This document shows, piece by piece, positions 29,657 to 38,322 of a stretch of DNA of 64,000 nucleotides. A model generated the notes under the pieces. It saw nothing but the letters and a program-made list of their open reading frames with translations. It was not told the DNA's origin and searched no databases. The stretch is taken from positions 4,340,001-4,404,000 of the forward strand of contig NC_008009.1 of assembly GCF_000014005.1 (NCBI RefSeq), given 5' to 3'. Each line of letters starts with the position of its first letter. The stretch's first letter is position 1. This stretch comes from Candidatus Koribacter versatilis Ellin345 (GTDB taxonomy: Bacteria > Acidobacteriota > Terriglobia > Terriglobales > Acidobacteriaceae). The position numbers were made by a program, and so were the translations under genes.

Positions 29657-31282
29657 CTATGCGGCCAACTGGTCGCTCAGATCGCGCAAGGGCCCCGGTT
29701 TCACGAGAAAGGCAGCGCGCTCCGCTTCCACGCATTCCACTTGGAGATCGTTCTGAGCGGCGCTCCAGTTCATCCATTTTCCGATCCGCTGGGCGGCAGT
29801 GCGGGTACATTCCTCAGACCAGCACGATGACAGCGCCACCGGCAGCCTTCGCATAAGAATGTCTGCGAGTGTCAGAGCGCCTTCGTACCGTACAGCGTCA
29901 ATGGCCTCGGCCACGATGTGGTCGGTGTGCGGGCACAGCGTCGTACGCAGCTCTGCATTGCCGGCCGCGAGACGAGCGATGCATAAAGCGCCTCGCCCAT
30001 GCCATGCAGCAATGCTTCGCGCAACGCGCTCGGGTATGCGAGAGGAACTAGCGACCGCGTGGGCCCAGTGCTGAAGCGTAGCCTCGATCCCATTTCCACG
30101 TCCCGGCAGATACACACATTCGGAATCAGGTCGCGTCCGCAATCCAAGCTGGCGACCACATTCGGCGACCGCGAAGGCCGAGGCCGTGAGAGAGCCACTG
30201 ATTACGGTGAGGAATTTTCCTGTTCCAGGGTGGTTTAGAACCAGACTGCGATTGCGTTCGCCGGGAGATTCAAGGGCTCCCTCTCCGAAAGCCGCGACAG
30301 GCGCCGCGAAGGCAGTGTTCACCCGGATCTCGACACCGGGGAGAATCGAGTTGAGAGAAAGACGAAGATAATCCTGCTCTGCCTCGGAAGGCCCGGCAAA
30401 CGGCAACGCGTTGCTATTGGGCCGCACGGCGCTCAAAAGCAGCTGGCCGTTCCACGGACTCAGCATCACTTCATTGCCGTCCACACCTTCGAAATGGATG
30501 GTGGCTTCCGGCGCGGCGGGAAACCTCTGCAAAGCCAAATGGATCGCGCGAAGTGGTGCAATCGTCCGTGGCGTTTCGATGTGCGAGTCGCTGCAAAACT
30601 GTTCGGCGAAGGGCCCGGTGGCATTCACGACCCACTCAGCATTGATCTCCTGTTCCATATCGGTGCAGAGGTCGCGTGTCCTCACACCAACAGCCGTTCC
30701 ATCCTTGACCACGACCTCGAGAGCGCGGCAGTAATTACGAGCGATGGCGCCGGCGGCCACGGCCTCTCGCAGCCACTCCGCAACTAAGCGCTCCGGGAAG
30801 TCGCACGTAGCATCGTCGAACGCGAAAACGGACGCCGCCCTTTGTGGGCCGAGGGCCTGTTTCGCAAGATCGATTTCAGCGTCATTCGGCCTCCATTGCG
30901 AGGCGTTTCCGAGTCGGCGACGAAGCCAAAGCCCGAACCGAACCTCGAGTTTGCTGCGTCTGCTCTCAGCCCCGAGCGCAATGATTCCCGTCATTGGCCG
31001 CACCAGGTGCGGGCGCTCAACCAGCAAGCGATCGCGCTCACGGAGCGTCTCGCGCGCGATCGCAAAGTCGCCGCGCTCAAGGTCGGAAAAGACGTCACCC
31101 ACTATACGAGGACCGCGGCAGGTAGCGCCTGACGCGAAATCGTGTTGTTCGAGGAGAAGCGTGGACTTCCCTGCGAGAGCGGTTGTTCGCGCAATTGCCA
31201 CGCCGACGATTCCGCCGCCGATTACGACCACGTCAAAGCGCTTGGCCGGAATCGGAGCGCGCACGCAGGTACTCACGCCCAT
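29657..31282 (-). CDS. FAD-dependent glycerol-3-phosphate dehydrogenase-like protein
   Basis: A 541-residue flavoprotein of the GlpD/GlpA family, which oxidises glycerol-3-phosphate to dihydroxyacetone phosphate and feeds quinones. The FAD motif VVVIGGGIVGVAIARTTALAG lies near residue 18, followed by LLEQHDFASGATCRGPRIV, close to the canonical SGTSSRSSKLIHGG but altered. ATGPFAEQFC near 246 and the C-terminal helical domain (about 420-541) also fit. The altered FAD/substrate loop leaves substrate identity open. The frame is open to 31348; ATG 31282 was chosen because the Rossmann fold begins soon after it. Confidence 0.75.
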   Translation of the reverse strand: MGVSTCVRAPIPAKRFDVVVIGGGIVGVAIARTTALAGKSTLLLEQHDFASGATCRGPRIVGDVFSDLERGDFAIARETLRERDRLLVERPHLVRPMTGIIALGAESRRSKLEVRFGLWLRRRLGNASQWRPNDAEIDLAKQALGPQRAASVFAFDDATCDFPERLVAEWLREAVAAGAIARNYCRALEVVVKDGTAVGVRTRDLCTDMEQEINAEWVVNATGPFAEQFCSDSHIETPRTIAPLRAIHLALQRFPAAPEATIHFEGVDGNEVMLSPWNGQLLLSAVRPNSNALPFAGPSEAEQDYLRLSLNSILPGVEIRVNTAFAAPVAAFGEGALESPGERNRSLVLNHPGTGKFLTVISGSLTASAFAVAECGRQLGLRTRPDSECVYLPGRGNGIEATLQHWAHAVASSSRIPERVARSIAAWHGRGALCIARLAAGNAELRTTLCPHTDHIVAEAIDAVRYEGALTLADILMRRLPVALSSCWSEECTRTAAQRIGKWMNWSAAQNDLQVECVEAERAAFLVKPGPLRDLSDQLAA

Positions 31283-31362
31283 ACACAACGTGAGATGTGC
31301 AAACACCAAAAAGTGCTGGTTCCCCATCCAAAATTCCACAAGTGACACCAGATTGCGCTACC

Positions 31363-31647
31363 ATGATTTACATGGAAGAGCGCGAGTTCTACGACGAGCG
31401 GCAAGAGAAACGCACTCACACGCTGAATTGTCCGCACTGCCACCAGTCGGGCGAATACGAAGTCCAGTGGCTCGTGCGCATGAAAAAGAAGTCGTTACCC
31501 GGGCGCGCCGACGATCGCGATCGCGCAAAGTTCGCGAAAGCCAAGTCCTATATGGTGCGACGGGACGACCTGCTGGCTTGCAAAAACATGCGTTGCCGCA
31601 AGCGTTTTGAGGTGTCGGGCGTGCAGTCGGTGGCCTTTCTCGACTGA
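31363..31647 (+). CDS. small zinc-ribbon protein
   Basis: A 94-residue soluble basic protein with a CPHC pair (near residue 23) and a CKNMRC pair (near 74), consistent with one zinc ribbon split by a charged insert. It resembles short conserved acidobacterial proteins of unknown role. The start is ATG 31363 or 31372; no strong ribosome site helps. Divergent from the GlpD-like gene. Confidence 0.65.
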   Translation: MIYMEEREFYDERQEKRTHTLNCPHCHQSGEYEVQWLVRMKKKSLPGRADDRDRAKFAKAKSYMVRRDDLLACKNMRCRKRFEVSGVQSVAFLD

Positions 31648-31701
31648 CGTACCAATGGCCACTCGGCCTCCACGAAATCTCTCAATGCGAGCAGATTTTT
31701 C

Positions 31702-31720
31702 GTAACACTATAGGGGTTAC
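31702..31720. promoter_or_regulatory. possible enhancer-binding site
   Basis: The inverted repeat GTAAC-N9-GTTAC (31702-31706 and 31716-31720) lies about 62 bases upstream of the sigma-54 promoter, a plausible position for an activator of that promoter. Confidence 0.35.
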
Positions 31721-31780
31721 TGCACCCACATTACGCCTCCAAGTAACTCATTTCCCTCCGGTTTGCGTCGCGAGCCTGTC

Positions 31781-31796
31781 TGGCACGCGGTTTGCA
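31781..31796 (+). promoter_or_regulatory. sigma-54 (RpoN) promoter
   Basis: CTGGCACG-CGGT-TTGCA (31780-31796) matches the -24/-12 consensus at every conserved position, with GG at 31782-31783 and GC at 31794-31795 separated by exactly 10 bases. It lies 77 bases before the ATG of the secreted Ala/Ser-rich protein. Confidence 0.8.
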
Positions 31797-31873
31797 CAAT
31801 TCCTGAGCAGTTGCAGGATGGCTCAGGATTCTCCCCCAACGCTCGGAGCCAGCCAAATTATCGGAGGATGGAA

Positions 31874-32638
31874 ATGAATCGAACTTGGAAAGTATCGCTT
31901 TCGTTAGCTTCGGCCCTGGCTTTGGGAACGTTCGCAAATGCACAACTCGGTCTCGGCGGTGGCGCACATGGTGGCGCCGTTGGACAAGTCGGCGGCAGCA
32001 CGCTCAACACGGCTGGCTCAGTGGGCGGATCCGCGAATGGATCTCTGCGTGGCGCCGGCGGTATGAACGACGACCTCGGATCCACAGCTCGCGGCACGAT
32101 GAATACCACGGACCATGCGGCGCAGAAGGCCAACAAGAAGGCGAAGCATGCCGCAGCCGAAACCGACGCGAAGGCCGACGCAACCGCAAACACCGCAAAG
32201 CAGGAGACAAAAGAAACCGCGCAGCGCGTGGATAACGCCGCGGATCGTACCCAGGCGAAAGCCGGTAGCGATGTCAACGCGGCCGCTCAACAGACTGGCA
32301 ATGCCGCGAACTCCGCCAGCGCAAATGTGAATTCCGGCGCGAATGCCGCTGCACAGGCCAGCGGATCGGCGGCAACCGGCACAGCCAATGGAGCCAGCGT
32401 ATCTACGCCGAATGCCAACTTAAATTCGAGCTCGAACAGCAATGCGAGCGCGTCGAAGAGTGGTGCGGCAGTGAACACCAGCGGCAGCGGTGCGGGCGCG
32501 ATGAATGCGGCCTCCAGCAGCGTGAATACCAATGGTGCCGCGAGCAACAGCACGTCCGTTCAACCCGGATCGGCAAGCACTTCGACGAACGCCGCCGGCT
32601 CGGGCAGCGCGACTGTCTCGACTCCGCAACCTAAGTAA
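31874..32638 (+). CDS. secreted low-complexity protein with LEA-like segment
   Basis: A 254-residue protein with a signal peptide (residues 1-21, cut after ANA). A Gly-rich part (22-75) is followed by a charged Ala/Lys/Glu/Thr helix (about 76-135, with repeated AKADATANTAKQETKETA-type 11-mers as in group 3 LEA proteins) and then an Ala/Ser/Asn/Gly-rich disordered tail. No enzyme domain. ATG 31874 has GGAGG 6 bases upstream; the ATG at 31868 is too close to it. A consensus sigma-54 promoter precedes and an intrinsic terminator follows, so the gene stands alone. A role in envelope or desiccation protection is an inference from composition. Confidence 0.75.
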   Translation: MNRTWKVSLSLASALALGTFANAQLGLGGGAHGGAVGQVGGSTLNTAGSVGGSANGSLRGAGGMNDDLGSTARGTMNTTDHAAQKANKKAKHAAAETDAKADATANTAKQETKETAQRVDNAADRTQAKAGSDVNAAAQQTGNAANSASANVNSGANAAAQASGSAATGTANGASVSTPNANLNSSSNSNASASKSGAAVNTSGSGAGAMNAASSSVNTNGAASNSTSVQPGSASTSTNAAGSGSATVSTPQPK

Positions 32639-32670
32639 CGATCGTCCCAAAAACAGACCTGTTAGAAGCA

Positions 32671-32697
32671 AGGGCAGTGCGCACAGCGCTGCCCTTT
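32671..32697 (+). terminator. intrinsic terminator
   Basis: AGGGCA (32671-32676) with TGCCCT (32690-32695), and inner GCGC/GCGC, form a stem followed by TTT, 33 bases after the LEA-like gene. Confidence 0.75.
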
Positions 32698-32710
32698 CGC
32701 TTTCCCGGTT

Positions 32711-32738
32711 TTGTCCATTCCCAAAAACAATTTATACT
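32711..32738 (+). promoter_or_regulatory. probable etf operon promoter
   Basis: TTGTCC (32711-32716), a 16-base spacer and TATACT (32733-32738) give a good sigma-70 promoter about 90 bases upstream of etfB. Confidence 0.55.
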
Positions 32739-32830
32739 GACAAGTTTTCGACATCGGCGCTGTCCGAGTCCTTGTGTTCGCCGGATAATTTCTCAAGTCA
32801 TCCGTACAACAGAATCGATCGAGGTGTTGG

Positions 32831-33601
32831 GTGAAAATCCTGGTCTGCATGAAGCAGGTACCGCAGAAAGATGCCCCGCTGAAGCTCAATGAGTCGGGTA
32901 CCTGGATCCGTGAAGATGTTTCGTACGAAGTCAACGAGCCAGATGCTTACGCGCTCGAAGAGGCACTTCGTCAAAAGGAGAAAAACGGCGGCGAAGTTGT
33001 CGTAATCACCTCCGGTCCGGCGCGTGCCCAGCAGGTGCTGCGCGAAGCGCTGGCCAAGGGTGCGGACCGCGCCATTCACCTCGAAGACGACAAATTTGTC
33101 GGCCTCGACGCCTACAACACCGCGCGTGCGATCTCCGCAGCAGTCAAGGACGAGAATTTTGACCTTGTCTTTACTGGCCTGCAATCCGACGACTATGGCT
33201 ACGCGCAGACTGGCGTGATCCTCGCGGAACTTTTGGGCGCGCCCCATGCCACGATCATCATGCACATCGAGAAGAAAGATGCCGGTATTCGTGTGAAACG
33301 CGAACTGGAAAGCGGATACTTCCAGTATGTGGACATGCCGCTTCCCGCGGTGCTGACCATCCAGTCGGGCATTAACAAGCTGCGTTATGCGACGCTGATC
33401 GGCATCAAGCAGGCGAAGAACAAGCCGCTGAGGAAAGTTTCGTACGCCGAGGTCGAGAGCGCACTCGGCCAGAACCTGCAGAAGATCGAAAAACTTTATA
33501 TTCCCCAGAAAACGAAACAGACCGAAAAGATCGAAGGATCGCCGGCCGAAATCGCGAAAAAGCTGGTGGACAAGCTGAAGAACGAAATTCGCGTTTTGTA
33601 A
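32831..33601 (+). CDS. etfB: electron transfer flavoprotein beta subunit
   Basis: A 256-residue subunit of the ETF heterodimer, which collects electrons from acyl-CoA and other dehydrogenases. It starts MKILVCMKQVPQKDAPLKLN and carries the AMP-binding region ALAKGADRAIHLED near residue 72 and the family signature (VKRELESGYFQYVDMPLPAVLTIQ region) near 155-180. The start is GTG at 32831. The alpha subunit is not adjacent: three short membrane-protein genes lie between. Confidence 0.95.
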   Translation: MKILVCMKQVPQKDAPLKLNESGTWIREDVSYEVNEPDAYALEEALRQKEKNGGEVVVITSGPARAQQVLREALAKGADRAIHLEDDKFVGLDAYNTARAISAAVKDENFDLVFTGLQSDDYGYAQTGVILAELLGAPHATIIMHIEKKDAGIRVKRELESGYFQYVDMPLPAVLTIQSGINKLRYATLIGIKQAKNKPLRKVSYAEVESALGQNLQKIEKLYIPQKTKQTEKIEGSPAEIAKKLVDKLKNEIRVL

Positions 33602-33652
33602 TAAGGAATCTGGGCCGAACCGGAAAGGCATCTCATTCTGTGGAGGTACTCG

Positions 33653-33928
33653 ATGCCGTACTTGGGCTTTGATGTAGCGCATGAAACCAAGTTTCAGGAG
33701 AACCGTCAGCTCGGTTCGGACCTGTTGATGATCGGTTGGGTATTGCTGGGCATGTGCGGAATTGGCGGAATCTTCGTATTCCAGGACATCCGCGAAGGCA
33801 CCAGCATGTGGCTTATTTGGAATGGAGTCTTCGGATTCCTCGGTTTGGCGCTCGTAGCGATTGGCACGTTTTTCAGACACCGTGTCCCCCCCGCTAGCAA
33901 AAACATACCGTCAAACCGAGCGATGTAA
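33653..33928 (+). CDS. small two-helix membrane protein
   Basis: A 91-residue protein with a soluble N-terminus (residues 1-20), two hydrophobic segments (about 23-42 and 52-72) and a basic tail. ATG 33653 is preceded by GGAGG. No family recognised. It lies 51 bases after etfB and 10 before the next small gene, so it is part of the etf transcript. Confidence 0.7.
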   Translation: MPYLGFDVAHETKFQENRQLGSDLLMIGWVLLGMCGIGGIFVFQDIREGTSMWLIWNGVFGFLGLALVAIGTFFRHRVPPASKNIPSNRAM

Positions 33929-33938
33929 GGAGGCCGCG

Positions 33939-34145
33939 ATGGCGGACCCGAGTCGTCAGGAATTGGGCGGTACGTTGATGGTGTTGGGCTGGTTGATGCT
34001 GCTGTTTTCGCTGGCATGGATCTTCTTCCATCCGGCAGCGAACGCGATTGGGCGAAGCGTGATTGACGTCGTCGCGATTTGCCTCGTCGCGGGCGGCATT
34101 GGTTGCAATGTTGTCGGGTATCGGATCCGAAGGGCAACGAACTGA
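33939..34145 (+). CDS. small two-helix membrane protein
   Basis: A 68-residue protein with two hydrophobic segments (about 10-28 and 38-58) and a short basic C-terminus. ATG 33939 follows AAGGAGG (33927-33933), which sets the start well inside the longer open frame. Its stop overlaps the next start by one base. No family recognised. Confidence 0.7.
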   Translation: MADPSRQELGGTLMVLGWLMLLFSLAWIFFHPAANAIGRSVIDVVAICLVAGGIGCNVVGYRIRRATN

Positions 34146-34390
34146 TGGCGGAGACGCGATGGGAAGCAGGCACGGATACAAAGGTGCCGCTCGTGTTCCG
34201 CCCTCGGCTCCTTCGTTCGCTCGGATGGACGTTGCTGCTCCTCGCGCTGGTGATGCTGAGTTTTCACGTGTTGTGGATGTGGAACCGGCTCGGTCGAGGC
34301 GCGTGGCTCGTAGCGATCGGACTTGGAATGGATGCGCTGGTCGGACTCGGATTGATCTGGGCCGGCAATCGTGCGAAGCGAAATCAATAG
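34145..34390 (+). CDS. small two-helix membrane protein
   Basis: An 81-residue protein with a 25-residue charged N-terminus and two hydrophobic segments (about 27-46 and 53-73), ending in a basic NRAKRNQ. The ATG at 34145 shares one base with the stop of the preceding gene (TGATG), showing coupling. etfA begins 27 bases later. No family recognised; this and the two preceding genes may encode parts of one membrane assembly. Confidence 0.68.
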   Translation: MAETRWEAGTDTKVPLVFRPRLLRSLGWTLLLLALVMLSFHVLWMWNRLGRGAWLVAIGLGMDALVGLGLIWAGNRAKRNQ

Positions 34391-34417
34391 CACTGAATGG
34401 AAGGCAACTGAGGGCTT

Positions 34418-35401
34418 ATGGCTGACACGATCCTGGTAGTGGTAGAGCAGAGGCAGGGTAAGTTGAACCCGGTTTCGTACGAAACGCTGGCAGGAGCACA
34501 GCAGCTTGCGGCAGAAACCGGCTGGGCTCTGGAAGCCGCAGTGGTAGGCGAAAACGCGGCAGCCATTGCTCCAGACATCGCGACGAAAAAAGTCGCAAAG
34601 GTCTACGCAATCGAAGGCGAGAAACTCAAAGCCTATACGCCCGACGGCTTCGCCAGCGCGCTGAAAGCCTTCATCCAGTCCAAGCAGCCCAAGCTCGTCC
34701 TGATGCCGCATACCTACCAGGTCCGCGACTTCGCGCCGAAGCTCGCGACCGCAATGAACAGCACCCTCATCAGCGACGCCACCGGTTATCGCAAAGATGG
34801 AGATCGCGTTCTGTTCACCCGCCAGATGTTCCAGGGTAAGTTTGCCGCCGATGTCGCCTTCACCGGTCCTGGCCCGCACTTCGCAACGTTTCAGGCCGGT
34901 GCGTTCCGCGCCGACAAGATCGAGTCCGGAGCCGCTGCGCCGATCGAAAATGTTTCGGCGGAAGTTGCTGACGTTCGCAACAAACCCGAGGAAGTCTTCA
35001 AAGAAGCGAAGCAGGCAGTCGATCTCACGCAGGCCGACATCATCGTCAGCGTTGGCCGCGGCATCAAGGAACAGAAAAACATCGAACTCGCCAAGCAGTT
35101 AGCCGACGCCCTCGGCGGCGAAATCGCAGCGTCCCGCCCCATCTGCGACGCTGGCTGGCTCCCCATGGACCGCCAGATCGGAAGCTCCGGCCAGACCGTC
35201 GCCCCGAAGCTCTACCTCGCACTCGGCATCAGCGGTGCCATTCAGCACCTCGTCGGCATGAAGGGCTCGCGCTCCATCATCGCCATCAACAAAGATAGCG
35301 AAGCCCCAATCTTCGAGATCGCGGACGTCGCGGTCGTCGGCAATCTGTTCGATATCGTCCCGCCGCTGATTGAGGAAGTGAAAAAGGCGAAAGGCGTTTA
35401 G
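34418..35401 (+). CDS. etfA: electron transfer flavoprotein alpha subunit
   Basis: A 327-residue subunit that binds FAD. The C-terminal FAD domain carries the signature VSVGRGIKEQKN near residue 208, GGEIAASRPICDAGWLPMDRQIG near 230-250, LGISGAIQHLVGMKGS near 268 and IAINKDSEAPIFEIADVAVVG near 287. ATG 34418 is the only sensible start. A terminator follows at 35515. Confidence 0.95.
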   Translation: MADTILVVVEQRQGKLNPVSYETLAGAQQLAAETGWALEAAVVGENAAAIAPDIATKKVAKVYAIEGEKLKAYTPDGFASALKAFIQSKQPKLVLMPHTYQVRDFAPKLATAMNSTLISDATGYRKDGDRVLFTRQMFQGKFAADVAFTGPGPHFATFQAGAFRADKIESGAAAPIENVSAEVADVRNKPEEVFKEAKQAVDLTQADIIVSVGRGIKEQKNIELAKQLADALGGEIAASRPICDAGWLPMDRQIGSSGQTVAPKLYLALGISGAIQHLVGMKGSRSIIAINKDSEAPIFEIADVAVVGNLFDIVPPLIEEVKKAKGV

Positions 35402-35460
35402 TACTCATACGCCGCGCGGCCAGCCCACAATGCTGCTCACCCCTCTCTGGCTCTCTCTTG

Positions 35461-35499
35461 TCATCCAGAGGAGCGCAGCGACGAAGGATCTGCTGTTCG
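35461..35499. repeat. dispersed repeat fragment
   Basis: A stretch reading TCATCCAGAGGAGCGCAGCG followed by ACGAAGGATCTGC resembles the TCATCCTGAGCGAAGCGAAGGATC sequence common between genes of several soil bacteria (recalled, not searched). Confidence 0.4.
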
Positions 35500-35514
35500 T
35501 TCGCCTAAAATACG

Positions 35515-35539
35515 AAACCCGCGATTTACGCGGGTTTTT
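35515..35539 (+). terminator. intrinsic terminator of the etf operon
   Basis: AAACCCGCG (35515-35523), loop ATTTA and CGCGGGTTT (35529-35537) form a perfect 9-bp stem continuing into T, about 115 bases after etfA. Confidence 0.8.
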
Positions 35540-36428
35540 AACTGGCGGAGGAAGCAGTCTCATGCGAACTGCTCTCCCTGCTTTCAGGGAAATTAACAGG
35601 GAAACTCGCGGTTTCCTCGACCATAAATGCTAGCTAAACCCGCACCAGAGAGCCTTCAAGGGAGAATTTGGAGCAATCCTATCGCAATCGGAACAGGGAA
35701 AATTGCAACCGGAACAGGGAGAAAGTTCGCGCCCCAATCTCAGACCATCTGCGGCAATGCTCAGTTCATGGGTTTTGATTTTTGGGATCTTTCGAGGGCA
35801 CCTAAAGGGTCGAGAACCTGGTCCCGAACCAGGGAACGGGCATTCTTGAAATTGATTGAATTTTCGTGTTTCTAACCAATTGGTATCGAACCGTTTGCCG
35901 GCAGTATATCGGGCTCCGATGAAATTCGTTGATCCGTGAGGAAATTTCTGTGGCGGAATTGCCTACATCCGACAGCTCGTAAACTCTTCGCAGCCGCCGC
36001 TTCATAGCGGTATGGCGATTTCTCGCCAGTTGTCGAGACTACTGTCCGTTCTCGCAAGTCGAACGAGACATCCACGATTCTTTCTTCAGTTGTCGCCAAC
36101 GTTATTCGCAAACGCGGTGACAGTCCTTCAGCGCCGGTGCGTTGAGTTTGAAGAATCGTTCCGCCAACCCTTATGTCGACTCTTCTTGCTCAGAGCAGCC
36201 GAAGAGCAGACCAAAGCCCACTGAGTGACTCGCTTTGCGGACAGCAGCCAACCCGATAACGAATGCCAAAGCACTTTTCCAATCGTCTCCATACAGAATC
36301 ATGTACCTGCGAAACCGCGTTGGTCTTCGCTCCCCATTTCCAGTGCGAACCGCAATTCACCAAAGAGTGCAACATCAAGCCGTGAGATCACGCGGCTTTT
36401 GCCGACGAGAAGTCGGCGAGCACTCGCC
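35540..36428. other. gene-poor region with short repeats
   Basis: No convincing gene. It holds a 21-base imperfect tandem repeat around CGGAACAGGGA (35682-35702 and 35703-35723). A minus-strand stretch at about 35860-36005 (start KRRLRRVYELSD, later RQTVRYQLVRN) has the spacing of a serine-recombinase middle domain but is short and unsupported. This point marks the change from compact to loosely packed sequence. Confidence 0.5.
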
Positions 36429-36992
36429 CTATGAAGACGCCAAGATCAACTCGATGTCGAGAGCAATGGTGACCTCTTCACCCACAAGCACTCCGCCTGT
36501 GTCCAACGCCGCATTCCAGTTCAGCCCAAAGTCTTTGCGATTGATCCTGGTGGCTCCCGAGATCCCGATGCGAGTGTTCCCTGATAAATCTCGTACGGGA
36601 TCCGTCGGTCCTGTAATCATCAGAACGACCGGCAGCGATATCGCTCGAATCGTCAGATCCCCAAAAACGTTGAGCACTCCCGATCCAGCGCGCTCAATAC
36701 GTTCGGAATGAAATGTCAGATGTGGAAACTCCTCCACACCAAAGAAGTCTGAGCTTTTCAGGTGAGCATCGCGCTGGGCGTCGCGGGTATCGAGGGATGC
36801 TGCCTCGATCGTGACGTTCACTTGCGACTGGGTCACATCCACGTTATCGAGAATGACCACTCCTGAAACCCCGGTGAATTGACCGCGAACGGTCGAGATC
36901 ATCATGTGCCGGACTTTGAATTCAATTACGGAGTGAATCGGATCAATGTTCCAGGTGGTGGTGGGTGTCGAGGTTCGGGCTACTGTACTCAT
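36429..36992 (-). CDS. YceI family lipid-binding protein
   Basis: A 187-residue lipocalin-like beta-barrel that binds isoprenoid-type lipids. It begins WNIDPIHSVIEFKVRHMMIS near residue 15, with the typical DTRDAQRDAHLKSSDFFGVEEFPHLTF segment near 68-94 and GISGATRINRKDFGLNW near 142. Unlike many YceI proteins it lacks a signal peptide, so it is probably cytosolic. It is the last gene of a run of minus-strand genes from 41007. Confidence 0.92.
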   Translation of the reverse strand: MSTVARTSTPTTTWNIDPIHSVIEFKVRHMMISTVRGQFTGVSGVVILDNVDVTQSQVNVTIEAASLDTRDAQRDAHLKSSDFFGVEEFPHLTFHSERIERAGSGVLNVFGDLTIRAISLPVVLMITGPTDPVRDLSGNTRIGISGATRINRKDFGLNWNAALDTGGVLVGEEVTIALDIELILASS

Positions 36993-37237
36993 AACTCTCC
37001 TGCTCTCTCACGAATTTTGTCTTCCAAGGTTCAGGTGGTTGTCTGCTCGTCGGTTGGTGTTCATCCAAATCTCGAATCCTGAATGCGCAGTTTTCTGTTG
37101 CAATAGGGCTGCCAAAAAACAGACAACGTGCTTGTTCACTGAAAAGGAATCCGTATCGTGGAGTTTGATATCTGAACGAGATCAATCTATACGTGGCTTG
37201 TCGACCGAGCGACACCGAGGCGTCGGCTCGACACCCA

Positions 37238-37858
37238 TCAGACAGCGGTATCGTTTCTCTTCATGCGCGTGTCAGCGGCAATCCATGCGCGACGGACGCG
37301 GCGAAGCATTACTGGATACAGGACGCGACGAAATGGTTCGATCGCGATGAGATACGGTCGTGTAAGCCAGGACGCGCGGCGCACGTAGACCCCCCAATAC
37401 AAAATGTACCCGTTCGGGCTTCTCACCAAGGCGGTGCAGATGAAACCGTGGACGGTCTTGTTGCGTGTTTCGCGAAGCGCTTCTTCTGGAAATTGGTACA
37501 AGACGATCCAAAAGGGCCCATCCTGAGTACCAGGCGTTATTTCGGAGGCGCATCGGTCGCTTTGCGACAAGCGTCCCAGAAATGAATCCTCGGGTCGGAT
37601 CGGCTCTCGATCCCAACCGAATAAACGCCCCAACAAATAGCGAAGGCCGTAAAGGAACGTCGCGATATGGCTCGGAGGGGTCGATGATTCGAGCATACGA
37701 ATGTCCGCAATGGTCCGCCTCCGGTCACTCCCAGGAAGATCGATGGATGACACGTCATATAGCGGAACATCACGAAGAATCTCGTGCGCACGAAGATCCA
37801 AGCTCCGATATTCGGCTGCGGACGCACGCATCGTGAATATTGACCACCAGTTCTTCAC
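37238..37858 (-). CDS. DUF2867 family protein
   Basis: A protein of about 206 residues matching DUF2867, a polyketide-cyclase/START-like domain often fused to SDR proteins. Visible are HEILRDVPLYDVSSIDLPGS near residue 25 and the strand pattern NKTVHGFICTALVRS near 145 with YILYWGVYVRR near 163. The open frame reaches 38032, but upstream codons overlap the next gene; GTG 37858 with GGGAGG before it, or ATG 37831, is the likely start. Function unknown. Confidence 0.75.
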   Translation of the reverse strand: MKNWWSIFTMRASAAEYRSLDLRAHEILRDVPLYDVSSIDLPGSDRRRTIADIRMLESSTPPSHIATFLYGLRYLLGRLFGWDREPIRPEDSFLGRLSQSDRCASEITPGTQDGPFWIVLYQFPEEALRETRNKTVHGFICTALVRSPNGYILYWGVYVRRASWLTRPYLIAIEPFRRVLYPVMLRRVRRAWIAADTRMKRNDTAV

Positions 37859-37913
37859 GCCGCCTCCCAAACCAGCGTTTTTTGATGAATTCCGACAGGG
37901 CCAATCGCGAAGA

Positions 37914-38165
37914 TCACGCCTTGTATCCGTCGCTCTGCCACTGCATGAACAATCCGAGTTGGGCCGCTGTCCAATACGGCCCACCCGGAGGCATGGTGGG
38001 AGGCTCGCCATCGTGCGGCGAGAGCGTCGCAAACACTCTGTTTGCGTTGTCCGGATTCGACATGTAAGCGTAATCGTCGAGTTCCACGCCGAACGGTTTC
38101 ATGTGTGCAATGTCAATGGCGCGAAACAACGGTTTGATATCCGCCGAGAAGGAAACTTGCGGCAT
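37914..38165 (-). CDS. small cytochrome-c-like protein lacking the heme motif
   Basis: An 83-residue protein. FSADIKPLFRAIDIAHMKPFGV (residues 5-26, in two runs) resembles the DIxPIFxxxCxxCH start of small cytochrome-type modules, but both Cys are replaced and only the His remains (IDIAH). The rest, with MPPGGPYWTAAQLGLF near 62, also fits that fold. ATG 38165 follows AAAGGAG; a much longer open frame upstream is not used. It lies 157 bases after the ferritin-like gene on the same strand. No signal peptide. Confidence 0.6.
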   Translation of the reverse strand: MPQVSFSADIKPLFRAIDIAHMKPFGVELDDYAYMSNPDNANRVFATLSPHDGEPPTMPPGGPYWTAAQLGLFMQWQSDGYKA

Positions 38166-38322
38166 ATGTTCTCCTTTTGCTTTCACCAACCAGCTTCGGT
38201 CGGGAACCGCCGATGGGAGTTGTGCGCGCAGGCCGGATTCTGGGAGTGAAGAGAATACCGGCCAACGCGCGGGTGTTGACTGCGATTCTGGCGTTCGTTG
38301 AACGCCACTGGTGAATGATCTG

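Noticed and set aside
32101-32630. Low-complexity Ala/Ser/Asn coding sequence as a non-coding tandem repeat
   Set aside because: A single long frame with signal peptide, ribosome site, promoter and terminator supports a real protein.
35802-36111. Minus-strand ORFs resembling a recombinase middle domain
   Set aside because: Short, overlapping in two frames, no catalytic domain; mentioned only as a possible remnant.
36235-36711. 158-codon plus-strand ORF
   Set aside because: Mostly antisense to the YceI gene.
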